NCBI RefSeq assembly: GCF_014192745.1
Contig: NZ_JACHYJ010000004.1
Coordinates: 1-64,000, forward strand
Source: Luteimonas sp. RC10
Lineage (GTDB): Bacteria > Pseudomonadota > Gammaproteobacteria > Xanthomonadales > Xanthomonadaceae
Direction of reading: 5' to 3'
Length of the DNA stretch: 64,000 nucleotides
Shown piece after piece: positions 1-13,610 of the stretch (within the stretch, counting starts at the first letter, position 1; the number at the start of each line of letters is the position of its first letter). The notes beneath the pieces were generated by a model, which ran no database searches, had not been told where the DNA came from, and saw only the letters and a program-made list of their open reading frames with translations. A program made the translations under genes and the position numbers.

Positions 1-1
1 T

Positions 2-100
2 ACCTACAACTGGCATCGTCCGCATGCCAGCCTCGACTACAAGCCGCCTATCTCCAGAATTCCGATGCCTGTGAACAACGTGCTGGCTTTACACACCTAG
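2..100 (+). pseudogene. IS481-type transposase, C-terminal remnant
   Basis: The frame from base 2 is open at the window edge and stops with TAG at 98-100. It encodes 32 residues with the typical end of an IS481-family (rve/DDE) transposase: YNWHRPHASLDYKPP, then PISR and NNVLALHT. In the family this tail follows the catalytic core. The rest of the gene lies outside the window, so I cannot tell whether it is intact upstream. No terminal inverted repeat is obvious after the stop. It belongs to the accessory region ending at the tRNA-Ser gene. Confidence 0.7.
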
Positions 101-222
101 CTAACTGAAGCGGGCAATTTATTTCCATCCAGACAAAATCTCATCCTGCATTTATTTTTCATTCACAACTAAACTGTGATTGATTGCACTTCTAAGTTAG
201 CTTATTTACTGAATGCAGTAAG
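101..222. other. AT-rich non-coding segment
   Basis: This stretch is clearly richer in A and T than the rest of the window and has no gene I can support. A stem with arms TTAGC/GCTAA and inner TTACTG/CAGTAA lies at about 197-226 and could act as a 3' hairpin for the minus-strand frame ending at 223. The base composition suggests foreign DNA. Confidence 0.4.
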
Positions 223-459
223 CTAATGAATCCAGGACCGGGATTCGAGATCACCGCAACCATTTGATTTTAAAAGCGTGACTGCGGGCAACAAATCAGC
301 GAGTTCAATGAGCCCAGTGCCCGCGCCAACCAATGCTAGGTCACGACTATCCGGGCAGATTTTTGAAACAACCCCATTGACGATTTCGATGCCTGATTTA
401 TTGCTGTTTCCATAGTAAACAATGGAAACCCAGCAATGACCTCCCTCCTCATTTCGCAA
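223..459 (-). pseudogene. Unrecognised ORF, possibly degenerate
   Basis: A 78-residue minus-strand frame opens with TTG directly after an in-frame TAG (460-462). I do not recognise the product. The same frame continues open upstream of the TAG for about 20 residues (around 463-520) before another TAG, so this may be the 3' part of a longer gene interrupted by stops. Its base composition is lower in GC than neighbouring genes. No clear ribosome binding site precedes the TTG. Alternatives are a chance ORF or a small unknown accessory protein. Confidence 0.25.
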
Positions 460-556
460 CTAGAAGATTACGCCAGCCATCCCTTCGGCCTGCTCCACCT
501 CAAAGGCCTGTCCATCGGGCGCCTACAGATCGATGAGGCTTGTCTTGGTCTAATTC

Positions 557-580
557 TGGCGGACACCTCGATAGGGATGA
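557..580 (+). repeat. IS3 left terminal inverted repeat
   Basis: It begins TGGCGGACACCTCGATAGGG. The complement of the right end begins TGGTGGACGCGTAGATAAGG, so the two match at most positions with one extra base in the right copy. Confidence 0.75.
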
Positions 581-607
581 TCATCGCCAACGAGGACCGA
601 ACACAAC

Positions 608-1746
<1,139 letters not shown>

Positions 1747-1747
1747 A

Positions 1748-1771
1748 AATCCCTTATCTACGCGTCCACCA
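1748..1771 (-). repeat. IS3 right terminal inverted repeat
   Basis: The complement begins TGGTGGACGCGTAGATAAGG and pairs imperfectly with the left end at 557-580. It starts immediately after the orfB stop, as usual for compact IS3 elements. Confidence 0.75.
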
Positions 1772-2012
1772 AAACTTGACCACGACGGTCCTTGGACAGC
1801 TTCGCCACGCGTTGATCCCTCAACAAACCGAAGAGACGAGCATAGCTGGCGGCGAGCAGAAGGGCGCGCACGCGGGCCAGCGGAAGGTCGTTCGTACGCA
1901 ACGAGCGCTTGAGGAGATGGCAGCCGAAAACCGGCTTGAGGTCGAGAGGGACGCGCTGGCGAAACGCCCAGCGGCCGGACGAGGATCGAGACATGTGGTG
2001 AGGGATACGCAT
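1772..2012 (-). pseudogene. Phage-type tyrosine integrase, N-terminal fragment
   Basis: About 80 residues starting near 2012 resemble the DUF6538-type N-terminal domain of tyrosine integrases: SGRWAFRQRVPLDLKP followed by KRSLRTNDLPLARVRAL, the basic SLRT motif found before the core-binding domain. The frame runs into the IS3 right end and stops inside it at 1758, so the core-binding and catalytic domains are missing. It reads away from tRNA-Ser, starting about 80 bp from the tRNA 3' end, the usual arrangement for an island integrase at a tRNA attachment site. Non-functional in this form. Confidence 0.65.
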
Positions 2013-2093
2013 CGGGTTGTGACCCGATTTGTGTCCTGATTCGCCAACACTAAAATCGAAATTTATCTAATAAATCAGATAGATGCGCTGCAT

Positions 2094-2183
2094 TGGCGGA
2101 GAGAGTGGGATTCGAACCCACGGAAGGTTTGACCCTTCGGCGGTTTTCAAGACCGCTGCCTTAAACCACTCGGCCATCTCTCC
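2094..2183 (-). tRNA. tRNA-Ser (TGA anticodon)
   Basis: The minus strand folds into a class II tRNA: acceptor stem GGAGAGA/TCTCTCC, D arm with GGCCGAGTGGTTTAAGGC, anticodon stem GCGGT/ACCGC around CTTGAAA (anticodon TGA), a long variable arm CGAAGGGTCAAACCTTCCG, and T arm GTGGGTTCGAATCCCAC. Discriminator G and an encoded CCA end at 2094. The 3' end faces the broken integrase, so it is the probable attachment site of the decayed island. The gene itself looks intact. Confidence 0.97.
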
Positions 2184-2263
2184 GTTGTTACTGCGCTCCC
2201 ACACTACACCGCGCTTCGCGCTGTGCGGGTGGATCAGTGCTGGACCTGCGGGCCAGCCCCGCC

Positions 2264-3268
2264 TCAGGACATTGTCGCACGCGGTGCGCATTGCGCGATG
2301 CGCGGCGCGGGGGTCGGGGCGCAATCGCGGGCTTTGCGGTCGCAGTTGCGGCAATCCAGGCTCGAGGCTTCGATCAGCGGGGGCAGCTTCTCGGCCAGGA
2401 AGTCGATGAACACCCGGACCGCCGGCAGCAGGCCGCGGCGCGAGGCGAACACGGCGTGGGCGATGCCCTGCGGCAGGTGCCAGTCGGGCAGTACGACCTC
2501 GAGTTCGCCATTGCGCACGGCTTCGGCGCACAGGGTCTCGGGCAGCATCGTGATGCCCAGGCCCTGCTTGGCCAGCGCCATCAGCATCGGGAAGTCGAAG
2601 CCGGCGACGCGGGGCTTGAGCTCGACGCGACGGGTGGTGCCGTCGGCGGCCTGCAGGTCCCAGCGCTGCTTCACTTCGTCCTCGCCCATGCTCATCGTGG
2701 TGTGCTGGCTGAGTTCGTCCGGGTCCTTGGGGCGGCCCATGCGATCGAGATAGCCGGGGCTGGCGACCAGCAGTTCCTGGATCTGGCCGAAGCTGCGCAT
2801 GACCAGGCTGCCGTCGTCATCGAGCTTGGCGCGCACGCGCACGGCAACGTCGAAGCCCTCGTTGATGACGTCCACGCGGCGGTTGCTGACGTGCAACTGC
2901 ACGCGCACCTGCGGGTAGCGGGCCAGGAACTCGGGCAGCATCTGGGGAATCGACTGCTGGGCGATGCTCACCGGCACGCTCACGCGTACCAGGCCGCGCG
3001 GCTCGGCGCTGAGCCGGTCGACGACCTCACGCGCAGCGGTGGCCTCGGCCAGCATCGATTGCGCATGGCGGAACACGCTCTGGCCAACATCAGTGACGGC
3101 AAAGCGGCGGGTCGAGCGCTGCAGCAGGCGCACGCCCAGTTCGGTTTCCAACTGGCTGATGCGCCGGCTCAGCCGGGACTTCGGGATCCCGAGCGCTCGC
3201 TCGGCTGCGGCGAAGCCGCCATGCTCGACCACCATGGCGAAGTAATAGAGATCGTTGAGATCCTGCAT
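2264..3268 (-). CDS. LysR-family transcriptional regulator
   Basis: The 334-residue protein has an N-terminal winged HTH (residues about 1-62: DLYYFAMVVEHGGFAAAERA, RLSRRISQLETELGVRLLQR) and a LysR substrate-binding domain from about residue 90 (GLVRVSVPVSIAQQ). Such proteins bind a small inducer and control nearby or divergent genes; the target is unknown here because serS lies upstream on the same strand. The C-terminus carries an unusual tail with four cysteines (CRNCDRKARDC and a later C) beyond the usual 300 residues. ATG start is followed at once by the typical first helix. Confidence 0.9.
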   Translation of the reverse strand: MQDLNDLYYFAMVVEHGGFAAAERALGIPKSRLSRRISQLETELGVRLLQRSTRRFAVTDVGQSVFRHAQSMLAEATAAREVVDRLSAEPRGLVRVSVPVSIAQQSIPQMLPEFLARYPQVRVQLHVSNRRVDVINEGFDVAVRVRAKLDDDGSLVMRSFGQIQELLVASPGYLDRMGRPKDPDELSQHTTMSMGEDEVKQRWDLQAADGTTRRVELKPRVAGFDFPMLMALAKQGLGITMLPETLCAEAVRNGELEVVLPDWHLPQGIAHAVFASRRGLLPAVRVFIDFLAEKLPPLIEASSLDCRNCDRKARDCAPTPAPRIAQCAPRATMS

Positions 3269-3400
3269 GGGGAGCCGCCTTGCTATCAGGACAATAGGCG
3301 ATATTGGACCACTTCCATCCTATTTCCACAACGAATTCCACCGGGCGGCTTCCCGGCGGTTCATCGCGGCCATGCGCCGTCGGCGCCCCGCCGCCGGCCT

Positions 3401-5450
<2,050 letters not shown>

Positions 5451-5526
5451 GCCCCGCCCGTCGCTGACAAGCTCTCCACATCGGCGGTGGGAGGCTCGGC
5501 GCATCTTCCGGCGTGGAGCTACGACG

Positions 5527-6099
5527 ATGAGCGATCCGATGCGGCGTCCTGACGATGTGCCCCCTCCGGCCGCCCCACCTCCGGAGCCGCCCCGCAAGGG
5601 CTCCAGCCCGCTGATCTGGATCCTGCTGCTGGTGGCGCTGGTGGCGCTGGGCTGGTACTTCCTGAGCAAGCGCGATATGCCGCAGAGCGAGCCGCTGCCG
5701 CCGCCACCGACGATCGGTGATGGCGTCACCCCGCCGGCCGAACGCGAGCCGACGCGGACGCCCGACCGGACCTCACGCCTGTCTGCGACCACCGCGCCTG
5801 CGGATCGTCCTGCCCGCGTGGTGGACCAGCCGCGTCCTGACTATCCGGCCGCGGCCCTGCGCAATCGCGAAGAGGGCTCGGTCACATTGCTCGTCCAAGT
5901 AGACGCCGCCGGCAAGCCGACCGATATCAGCGTCGAGCAGCGCAGCCGCTCGCGCGATCTCGATCGCGCCGCGATGGAAGCGGCGCGGAACTGGACCTTC
6001 GAACCGGCGATCCGCAACGGCAAGCCTGAGGCGAGTTCAGTCCGGGTCCCGGTCGACTTCACCCTCGAAGACCAGCCGGGCACCACCGCGCGCAACTGA
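5527..6099 (+). CDS. TonB-family energy transducer-like protein, paralogue
   Basis: 190 residues: proline-rich cytoplasmic start, membrane segment at about 27-44 (PLIWILLLVALVALGWYFL), Pro-rich linker and C-terminal TonB domain (RPDYPAAALRNREEGSVTLL, ARNWTFEPAI). It shares the domain plan and the W-x-FEPA motif with the preceding gene. The two are 76 bp apart on the same strand and may be cotranscribed. Length is short for a classical TonB, so the periplasmic reach may be limited. Function is inferred from the domain alone. Confidence 0.8.
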   Translation: MSDPMRRPDDVPPPAAPPPEPPRKGSSPLIWILLLVALVALGWYFLSKRDMPQSEPLPPPPTIGDGVTPPAEREPTRTPDRTSRLSATTAPADRPARVVDQPRPDYPAAALRNREEGSVTLLVQVDAAGKPTDISVEQRSRSRDLDRAAMEAARNWTFEPAIRNGKPEASSVRVPVDFTLEDQPGTTARN

Positions 6100-6124
6100 G
6101 TGCGTCGCGACGTCGACGTCATCG

Positions 6125-6151
6125 GCCTGCTCCCCGTCACGGGGAGCAGGC
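6125..6151. terminator. Hairpin between convergent genes
   Basis: A perfect 12-bp stem (GCCTGCTCCCCG with loop TCA) lies between the TonB-like gene and the oppositely oriented aroA. Only a weak T-run follows on either strand, so termination is likely but not certain. Confidence 0.6.
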
Positions 6152-6253
6152 TTCAACATCAGCATTGCCAACTCGGCGGGGGGTGACGGCGCTGCCGCGA
6201 GTCTGAAACAGCAGGCGTGACCTTGCACGCCGGCAGAACGCCGCCGAGCCCTC

Positions 6254-7572
<1,319 letters not shown>

Positions 7573-7576
<4 letters not shown>

Positions 7577-8694
7577 GGCACAGCCACCGGGTAGGAGCCC
7601 AGCACTCGGACATCGCCGGCGAAGGCGTCGATCTCGCCCAGTGCGTCCTTGAGTGGGGACTCGTCGACATGGCCGGCGACGTCGATGAAGAAGGCGTACT
7701 GCCACAGCGCGCCGTGCGCGGGCCTGGATTCGATCCGGTTCATGCTGATGCCGCGCCGCGCCAGCGGCTCGAGGATGCGGTAGAGCGCGCCGGGCTGGTC
7801 GCGGATGAACACCATCAGCGAGGTACGGTCATTGCCCGACGGCGGAAAGGCGCCGCGGCCGATGACCAGAAAGCGCGTGGTGTTGTCGCTGCGGTCCTCG
7901 ATCGGCCCCGCGATGACTTTCATGCCGTAGACGTGCGCAGCGTTCTCGCCGGCAATCGCCGCGGCATCGTCGGATTTCCGCGCCCGGCGCACGCCCTCGG
8001 CGTTGCTGACCACCGCGTGCTTCTCGGCCTGCGGCAGGTTCTGGCGCAGCCAGCCCTTGCACTGCGCCAGCGACAATCCATGCGAATACACCCGCTCGAT
8101 CTCGTCGAGCCGGCCCGTGCGCGAGAGCAGATACTGGTGCACGCGCAGCTCGACCTCGCCGCAGATGCGCAGCGGCGAGGTCAGGAACAGGTCGAGCGTG
8201 GACTGGATCGTGCCCTGCCCGGAGTTTTCGACCGGCACCACACCGAAATCGGCATGGCCGGCGGCGACTTCGTCGAACACCTCTTCGATGCTCGCCAGCG
8301 GCAGACCCATCGCCGAGTGGCCGAACTGCTTGTGCACCGCCTGCTGGGAGAACGTGCCTTCCGGGCCCAGGTAGCCGATCTTCAGCGGCTCCTGCTGGGC
8401 CAGGCACGCCGACATGATCTCGCGGAACAGGCGCACCAGTTCGGTGTCCGACAACGGGCCATCGTTGCGGTCGACCACGCGGCGCAGCACCTGGGCTTCG
8501 CGCTCGGGTCGGTAGTAGTCGACAGCGGCGGCGAGCTTGCCCTTGGCCTTGCCGACCTGGCGCGCGAACTGCGCGCGTTCGGCGATCAGGGTCTGGATCT
8601 GGTGGTCGATGCCGTCGATCTGTGCGCGCACCGCGGCCAGGTCGGGCGGCGGTGCGGCTTTGTCGGCGGCTTTTTTCTTCGGCTTGGCGGCCAT
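7573..8694 (-). CDS. pheA: Bifunctional chorismate mutase / prephenate dehydratase (P-protein)
   Basis: 373 residues. A Lys/Ala-rich start leads into an AroQ chorismate mutase domain (about 18-100: RAQIDGIDHQIQTLIAERAQ), a prephenate dehydratase domain (about 105-285: KIGYLGPEGTFSQQA, VPVENSGQGTIQSTLD, NTTRFLVIG) and a C-terminal ACT domain for phenylalanine feedback (GALYRILEPLARRGISMNRI, ESRP). It makes phenylpyruvate from chorismate. The stop overlaps the aroA start (ATGA). The start at 8694 is chosen because upstream residues are not family-like. Confidence 0.96.
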
Positions 8695-8862
8695 CAATGG
8701 TCTCTCAGAATCGATGCTGGGATACGGTCGCACAACGCTGGCGCCGACATACCGACGCCGTCCGTGACGCCGCAATGTCGGACGCTCGGGCCCCTGCCCG
8801 GCCCTCCATCGCCGGCTTCGCGGTCACTATCGATGCCGGACGACATCGGGGTGGCGGGCCGC

Positions 8863-9963
8863 TCATCCCCGCCGCTGCTGGAAATCCTGCATGTAGGCGA
8901 CGAGCGCGCGGACGCCCTCGACCGGCATCGCGTTGTAAATCGACGCGCGCATGCCGCCGAGCACCCGGTGGCCCTTGAGCCCGATCAGCCCGGCCTCGCG
9001 CGCGCCGGCCAGGAAGTCGGCGTCGAGCGCGGGGTCAGTGAGGAAGAACGGCACGTTCATGCGCGAGCGCACCTCGCGCGCGACATCGTTGCGGTAGAAG
9101 CCGCCCGAGCCGTCGATGGCGGCATACAGCAGCCCGGCCTTCTCGTCGCTGCGGCGGTCGAACTCGGCGGTGCCGCCCTGGTCGAGCATCCAGCGGAACA
9201 CCAGGCCGGCCAGGTACCAGTTCCAGGTCGGCGGGGTGTTGAGCATCGAGTCGTTGGCCAGATGCGAGGCGTAATTGAAGATGTCGGCGCGCGGCTGGCC
9301 GGCGCGCTCGAGCAGGTCGCGGCGCACGATGACGACCGACAGGCCGACCGGCCCGAGGTTCTTCTGGGCGCCGGCATAGATCAGGCCGTAGCGGCTGATG
9401 TCGATCGGCTCGGACGCGATGCTCGAGCTGAAATCGGCGAACAACGGGACATCGCCGGTGTCGGGCGCGGGCGCCCCCCAGGCCGGCCGATACTCGACGC
9501 CGTGGATGGTCTCGTTGGCGGTGATGTGCACGTAGGCGGCGCCCGGCGTCAGGCGCCAGGTCTCGCGCGCCGGGATCGTGCGGAAGCCATCGGCCTCGCC
9601 GCTGGCGGCGACATTGACCGCGACCGCCGGGGTGAGCTGACGCAGCGCCGTGCGTCCCCAATGGCCACTGACGACATAGTCGACGGTGTCGCCGGGCGCC
9701 GCGAAGTTCAGCGCGATCAGCGCCTGCTGGGTGGTCGCCCCGCCCTGCAGGAACAGCACCGCGTAATCGTCGGGCACCGCGAGCAGCGTCCGCAGATCGG
9801 CCTCGGCGCGCGTGGCCACGGCCATGAACTCCGGCCCGCGGTGGCTCATCTCGACAATCGAGGCGCCGGCATCGCCCCATTCCAGCATGTCGGCCTGGGC
9901 CTGTTTCAGCACGCTTTCAGGCAATGCCGCAGGTCCAGGGGCAAAGTTGTAGGCTCGCGCCAT
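8863..9963 (-). CDS. serC: Phosphoserine aminotransferase
   Basis: The 366-residue PLP enzyme makes 3-phosphoserine in serine synthesis and also acts in pyridoxine synthesis. It begins [19 protein letters not shown] and shows [19 protein letters not shown], the PLP-lysine region [20 protein letters not shown], and NTPPTW. Length matches the family. It is the first gene of the serC-pheA-aroA group, a known mixed operon of serine and aromatic pathways. It diverges from msrP across about 130 bp. Confidence 0.97.
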   Translation of the reverse strand: MARAYNFAPGPAALPESVLKQAQADMLEWGDAGASIVEMSHRGPEFMAVATRAEADLRTLLAVPDDYAVLFLQGGATTQQALIALNFAAPGDTVDYVVSGHWGRTALRQLTPAVAVNVAASGEADGFRTIPARETWRLTPGAAYVHITANETIHGVEYRPAWGAPAPDTGDVPLFADFSSSIASEPIDISRYGLIYAGAQKNLGPVGLSVVIVRRDLLERAGQPRADIFNYASHLANDSMLNTPPTWNWYLAGLVFRWMLDQGGTAEFDRRSDEKAGLLYAAIDGSGGFYRNDVAREVRSRMNVPFFLTDPALDADFLAGAREAGLIGLKGHRVLGGMRASIYNAMPVEGVRALVAYMQDFQQRRG

Positions 9964-10094
9964 CGCTCGACTCCGCTCGTTCGCAGGCCGGCAAGTATGC
10001 CGCAGTGCAGCAGCCTTGACGCGCGGCCAATGGTTGCGATGGCAACGTATTCCGCGTTGCCCCATTTGCGGCGCGCACGCGCCAGGAGCCAGCG

Positions 10095-11060
10095 ATGTCA
10101 TTGCGCGACGCCTTGCGGATTCCCGAATCCGAAATCACCGACGAGGCGGTCTATCGCGACCGCCGTCGCCTGCTCGCGCTGCTGGCCGCGACCCCGGCGC
10201 TGGGTTTGGCCGGCTGCGCGGAGGCCGAACCGCCGCCGCCCAGCACCGCCCCGGTCACCCCGGCACAGGCGCGCAGCGGCTTTCGCACCGACGAGCCGCT
10301 GACCCGCTACGAGGACATCACCTCGTACAACAACTTCTACGAGTTCGGCACCGGCAAGGCCGACCCGTCGCGCGCGGCCAAGACCCTGCGCACGACGCCC
10401 TGGAGCGTCGAGTTGGCCGGCGAATGCGCCAAGCCCGGACGCATCGCGCTCGAAGACCTGCTGCGCGGCATCGCCAGCGAAGAGCGCATCTATCGCCTGC
10501 GCTGCGTGGAAGGCTGGTCGATGGTGATCCCGTGGACCGGCGTGCCGCTGGCCGCGGTGCTGCGCCGGTTCGAGCCCACCGCCAAGGCCAAGTACGTGGC
10601 GTTCACCACGCTGGCCGACCGCGAGCAAATGCCGGGCCTGCGCTTCCGCTCGATCCGCTGGCCGTATCGCGAGGGCCTGCGCATCGATGAGGCCATGCAC
10701 CCGCTCGCGTTCCTGGCAACCGGCCTGTACGGCAAGGCGCTGCCGCAACAGAACGGCGCGCCGCTGCGACTGGTCGTGCCATGGAAGTACGGCTTCAAGA
10801 GCATCAAGTCGATCGTGCAGATCCGCTTCGTCGAACGCATGCCCAGTACAGCGTGGAACGACCTGCAGCCGTCGGAATACGGCTTCTTCAGCAACGTCAA
10901 TCCGGCGGTCGACCACCCGCGTTGGAGCCAGAAGACCGAGCGCCGGATCGCCGGCACCAACCGATTGCTTGCCAACCGCATCGACACCCGTCCATTCAAC
11001 GGCTATGCGGACCAGGTCGCCTCGCTCTACGCCGGCATGGATCTGCGCAAGTGGTATTGA
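10095..11060 (+). CDS. msrP: Protein-methionine-sulfoxide reductase catalytic subunit MsrP
   Basis: 321 residues. A molybdopterin oxidoreductase (sulfite-oxidase fold) that repairs oxidised methionines of envelope proteins with electrons from MsrQ. Signatures: [14 protein letters not shown], the Mo-ligand cysteine in [30 protein letters not shown], and [11 protein letters not shown] with [12 protein letters not shown] near the end. The N-terminus has a Tat-type [12 protein letters not shown] followed by a lipobox-like LAGC, so it could be a Tat-exported lipoprotein. AGGAG precedes the ATG. The TGA stop overlaps the msrQ TTG start. Confidence 0.96.
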   Translation: MSLRDALRIPESEITDEAVYRDRRRLLALLAATPALGLAGCAEAEPPPPSTAPVTPAQARSGFRTDEPLTRYEDITSYNNFYEFGTGKADPSRAAKTLRTTPWSVELAGECAKPGRIALEDLLRGIASEERIYRLRCVEGWSMVIPWTGVPLAAVLRRFEPTAKAKYVAFTTLADREQMPGLRFRSIRWPYREGLRIDEAMHPLAFLATGLYGKALPQQNGAPLRLVVPWKYGFKSIKSIVQIRFVERMPSTAWNDLQPSEYGFFSNVNPAVDHPRWSQKTERRIAGTNRLLANRIDTRPFNGYADQVASLYAGMDLRKWY

Positions 11061-11710
11061 GCCCAGCGCGCGCGCGCCAGCGCCGTGCGACACCGACCGG
11101 CATCGTCGCCGGCAAGGCGTTGGTGCACGCCTTGGCGCTCGCACCGCTGGCCTGGCTCGGCTGGCGTGTGTGGGGCGTGCTCGGCGGCGGCAACATCGAC
11201 GCGCTCGGCGCCGAACCGGTGGTGGCGATCGAACACGAACTGGGCATCGGCGCACTGCGCCTGTTGCTGATCACGCTGGCGATCACGCCATTGCGTCAGC
11301 TCAGCGGATGGACCGCGCCGCTGCGCTTTCGGCGGATGCTCGGGCTGTACGCCTTCGCCTACGCCAGCCTGCATTTCGCTGCCTGGCTGGCGCTGGACCT
11401 GGTGGGCGACCTGTCGCAGGTGGCCACCGAAATCGCGCGCCGGCCCTACATCACCGTGGGCTTTCTGGCCTGGCTGCTGCTGGTGCCCTTGGCGGTGACC
11501 TCGACGCTTGGCTGGATGCGCCGGCTGGGCCGCAATTGGGGCCGCCTGCACCGCTTGGTCTACGCGATCGCCGCGCTGGCAGTGCTGCACTTCTGGTGGA
11601 TCGTGAAATCCGACTGGCGCGAGCCCGCGCTCTACGCCGGGCTGCTGGCGTTGCTGCTGGGCTGGCGGGTGTGGAAGGCGCTGGCGCGGCGACGCGCCGC
11701 GGCGCGCTGA
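11057..11710 (+). CDS. msrQ: Haem-binding membrane subunit MsrQ
   Basis: About 217 residues. The ferric-reductase-like membrane protein feeds electrons from the quinone pool or flavin to periplasmic MsrP. Several membrane segments are visible ([65 protein letters not shown]), with conserved histidines in ASLHFAA, RLHRLVY and VLHFWW that fit haem ligation. The start is read as TTG 11057, overlapping the msrP stop (TTGA); GTG 11051 in the same frame is an alternative. Confidence 0.93.
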   Translation: MSPARARQRRATPTGIVAGKALVHALALAPLAWLGWRVWGVLGGGNIDALGAEPVVAIEHELGIGALRLLLITLAITPLRQLSGWTAPLRFRRMLGLYAFAYASLHFAAWLALDLVGDLSQVATEIARRPYITVGFLAWLLLVPLAVTSTLGWMRRLGRNWGRLHRLVYAIAALAVLHFWWIVKSDWREPALYAGLLALLLGWRVWKALARRRAAAR

Positions 11711-11732
11711 CGGTCATCCGCAGCCGAAAGCG

Positions 11733-11966
11733 TCAGCGGCCAGACAGCAGGGCGGCACGGCGGCGCGCATGCTCGTCCGCATCGATCGCGCCTTCGCGAT
11801 GCAGGCGGTCGAGCGCGGCCACCTGCGCCACCAGGCCCTCATCAAGGCGGGGTGGCGGCTTGCGCTGGCTGCGCACGATCGCCCAGACGACGATCCCGAC
11901 CACGGCAGCGAAGATCGCGACCAGGAACAGCAGGATGAGCAGGTGCCAGATGCTGAAGGCGAGCAT
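11733..11966 (-). CDS. Small membrane protein with SHOCT-like tail
   Basis: 77 residues from ATG 11966, preceded by AGGAG at good spacing. An N-terminal membrane segment (about 5-30: IWHLLILLFLVAIFAAVVGI) is followed by a basic turn and a C-terminal SHOCT-like short motif (AALDRLHREGAIDADEHARR). Such motifs are thought to mediate oligomer contacts and are not enzymes. The gene is just downstream of the FHA gene on the same strand (about 30 bp) and is probably cotranscribed. Specific role unknown. Confidence 0.75.
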   Translation of the reverse strand: MLAFSIWHLLILLFLVAIFAAVVGIVVWAIVRSQRKPPPRLDEGLVAQVAALDRLHREGAIDADEHARRRAALLSGR

Positions 11967-11998
11967 ATCGATCGCTCCTTCGAAGACCGCGTACCCGC

Positions 11999-12802
11999 TC
12001 AGCTCGCGCCGAACAGGAACAGTGCACCCAGCGCCGCGGCCAGCAGCACCGCCGCAAGCAACAGCCAGGGCAACCGCAAGCGCCCGGTCGCCGGAACATC
12101 GAACGGATCGGGCCCATCGTCGAATTCGTCCGCCGGGCCGTGGCCGAAGGTGATCATGCCGCCGCGGGCCGGCGCTTCGACGACGAAGCGATGGTGGGCG
12201 TCGAACACGATCTGGTCGCCAGGCTGCAGCAGCGCGTCGCGCACCGTCTGGCCATTGACCACGCTGCCTTCCGCCGAGCCCAGGTCGATCAGCCGCACCC
12301 GATCGCCTACCCGCTCCAGGCGCGCATGGCGATCGGCGAAGCCGGGATCGTCGATGCGGATGTCGGCATCGGACTGGCGACCGATCAGGCGTGCGCGGTC
12401 GAGCGTGAAGCAGCGCCCGTGGTAGCGACCACCCAGCCCGCGCAGCACCATGCGCGGATCGGGATCGGCCGCATCGCCCTGCGGCACGTCTTCTGCGGAC
12501 GGCGGCGCGGGCGGCTGCTCGGGAAGCAGACGCAACTCGTGCCCGGCAACGAAGATCGCATCGCCGGTGCGCAGCATCGCCACACGCTGAATCCGCCGCC
12601 CGTTGACGTGGACGCCGCCCGCGTCCTCGCCCACCGTCAGCCAGACGCCGCGGCGGTCGACGCACACCCGCACGCAGGCCGCCTCGGTCGACACCGGGCC
12701 GAGCCCGGCGCCGTCGGCGCGCAGGCCGATCCCGAGCTCGCCCGCATCGAGGGGCAGATCATCGGTCGAGGAACCGGGAAAACGCAGCTTGAGCGCAGTC
12801 AT
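11999..12802 (-). CDS. FHA-domain membrane protein
   Basis: 267 residues from ATG 12802. The N-terminal half looks like a degenerate FHA fold (HVNGRRIQRVAMLRTGDAIF). The second half has a clear FHA domain (about 130-215: LIGRQSDADIRIDDPGFADR, HARL, VNGQTV, LLQPGDQIVF), which binds phosphothreonine peptides. A C-terminal membrane segment (LPWLLLAAVLLAAALGALFL) anchors it with the FHA domains presumably cytoplasmic. No Ser/Thr kinase or type VI secretion gene is in the window, so its partner is unknown. Upstream ATGs exist but are less family-like. Confidence 0.85.
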   Translation of the reverse strand: MTALKLRFPGSSTDDLPLDAGELGIGLRADGAGLGPVSTEAACVRVCVDRRGVWLTVGEDAGGVHVNGRRIQRVAMLRTGDAIFVAGHELRLLPEQPPAPPSAEDVPQGDAADPDPRMVLRGLGGRYHGRCFTLDRARLIGRQSDADIRIDDPGFADRHARLERVGDRVRLIDLGSAEGSVVNGQTVRDALLQPGDQIVFDAHHRFVVEAPARGGMITFGHGPADEFDDGPDPFDVPATGRLRLPWLLLAAVLLAAALGALFLFGAS

Positions 12803-12906
12803 GCGGCGGAAATCTAGCACGAGCCACGCCGCGCGCCGCATCCGTCACTTGGTCGATGCGCCGCGGCGCCCCAGAATGAGCGCCCAATCCAGACAAAGCG
12901 ACCGAC

Positions 12907-13179
12907 ATGTCCGGTATCGACATCACCCACCCCCACTCCCTGCCGCAAGCCGAGGCACGCAGCGCAGTCGAAGACGTCGCGCGCCTGCTGGCCGAGCGTT
13001 TCGACATGAAGTACGCGTGGAACGGCGACACGCTCAACTTCAACCGCTCCGGCGTCGACGGCGCGATCGCCTTGCTGCCCGACAGCCTGCACGTGACCGC
13101 CAAGCTGGGCTTCCTGCTCTCGGCGATGCGCGGCCCGATCGAGGCCGAGATCCGCCGCGTGCTGTCGGAGCGGTTCTGA
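12907..13179 (+). CDS. Polyhydroxyalkanoic acid system family protein
   Basis: 90 residues beginning MSGIDITHPHSLPQAEARSA and containing RFDMKYAWNGDTLNFNRSGV, matching the small PHA_gran_rgn family (PF09650) often found near polyester or lipid genes. The biochemical function is not established; the fold is related to steroidogenic lipid-transfer-like domains by inference only. It stands alone between the divergent FHA gene and tRNA-Val. No PHA synthase is in the window, so the family name should not be taken as proof of a role in granules. Confidence 0.8.
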   Translation: MSGIDITHPHSLPQAEARSAVEDVARLLAERFDMKYAWNGDTLNFNRSGVDGAIALLPDSLHVTAKLGFLLSAMRGPIEAEIRRVLSERF

Positions 13180-13218
13180 GCGCAGGGACGGCGCTGGCGA
13201 CACGCCTGCACGCGTGGC

Positions 13219-13247
13219 TTGTCGGCGCGTCGATTCGACCGTAGAAT
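13219..13247 (+). promoter_or_regulatory. Promoter for tRNA-Val
   Basis: TTGTCG (13219-13224) and TAGAAT (13242-13247) are separated by 17 bp, a good sigma-70 arrangement, about 85 bp before the tRNA-Val gene. It predicts a leader removed during maturation. Confidence 0.5.
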
Positions 13248-13334
13248 GCGCGTCCCGATCGCACCGGCAGCCTTGCGGCCCCGGCGAACAGACAGCGGAA
13301 CGGCAACGTTCCCCAGTCCTGGCGACAGCGTTTC

Positions 13335-13409
13335 GGGCGGTTAGCTCAGCGGTAGAGCATTGCCTTCACACGGCAAGGGTCGCAGGTTCGAACCCTGCAC
13401 CGCCCACCA
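13335..13409 (+). tRNA. tRNA-Val (CAC anticodon)
   Basis: Cloverleaf: acceptor GGGCGGT/ACCGCCC-type pairing, D arm TAGCTCAGCGGTAGAGCA, anticodon arm TTGCCTTCACACGGCAA with anticodon CAC, T arm CGCAGGTTCGAACCCTGC, then discriminator A and an encoded CCA. A terminator follows at 13422-13446. Confidence 0.96.
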
Positions 13410-13421
13410 GCAGTATCGGAC

Positions 13422-13446
13422 AAGCCGGCCCAGTGCCGGCTTTTTC
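13422..13446 (+). terminator. Rho-independent terminator after tRNA-Val
   Basis: Stem AGCCGGC/GCCGGCT with loop CCAGT followed directly by TTTTT, starting 13 bp after the tRNA CCA end. Confidence 0.85.
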
Positions 13447-13610
13447 GTGTCCGACGCATGAGCATTTCGTACGCGTGGCAGCCCGTCGATGTCCGTCGCG
13501 TTCGGCATGTCGAGTTCACGATCGGCAACCATGGCAACACGCCGCGCTGCGTGCGCGCCGCGGCCCAGCGGTGCCGCGCGTAGAATTCCCACGACGGCGC
13601 CGCGGGCGCC

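Noticed and set aside
7669-10302. 877-residue plus-strand frame
   Set aside because: Complementary to pheA and serC, which have clear family motifs.
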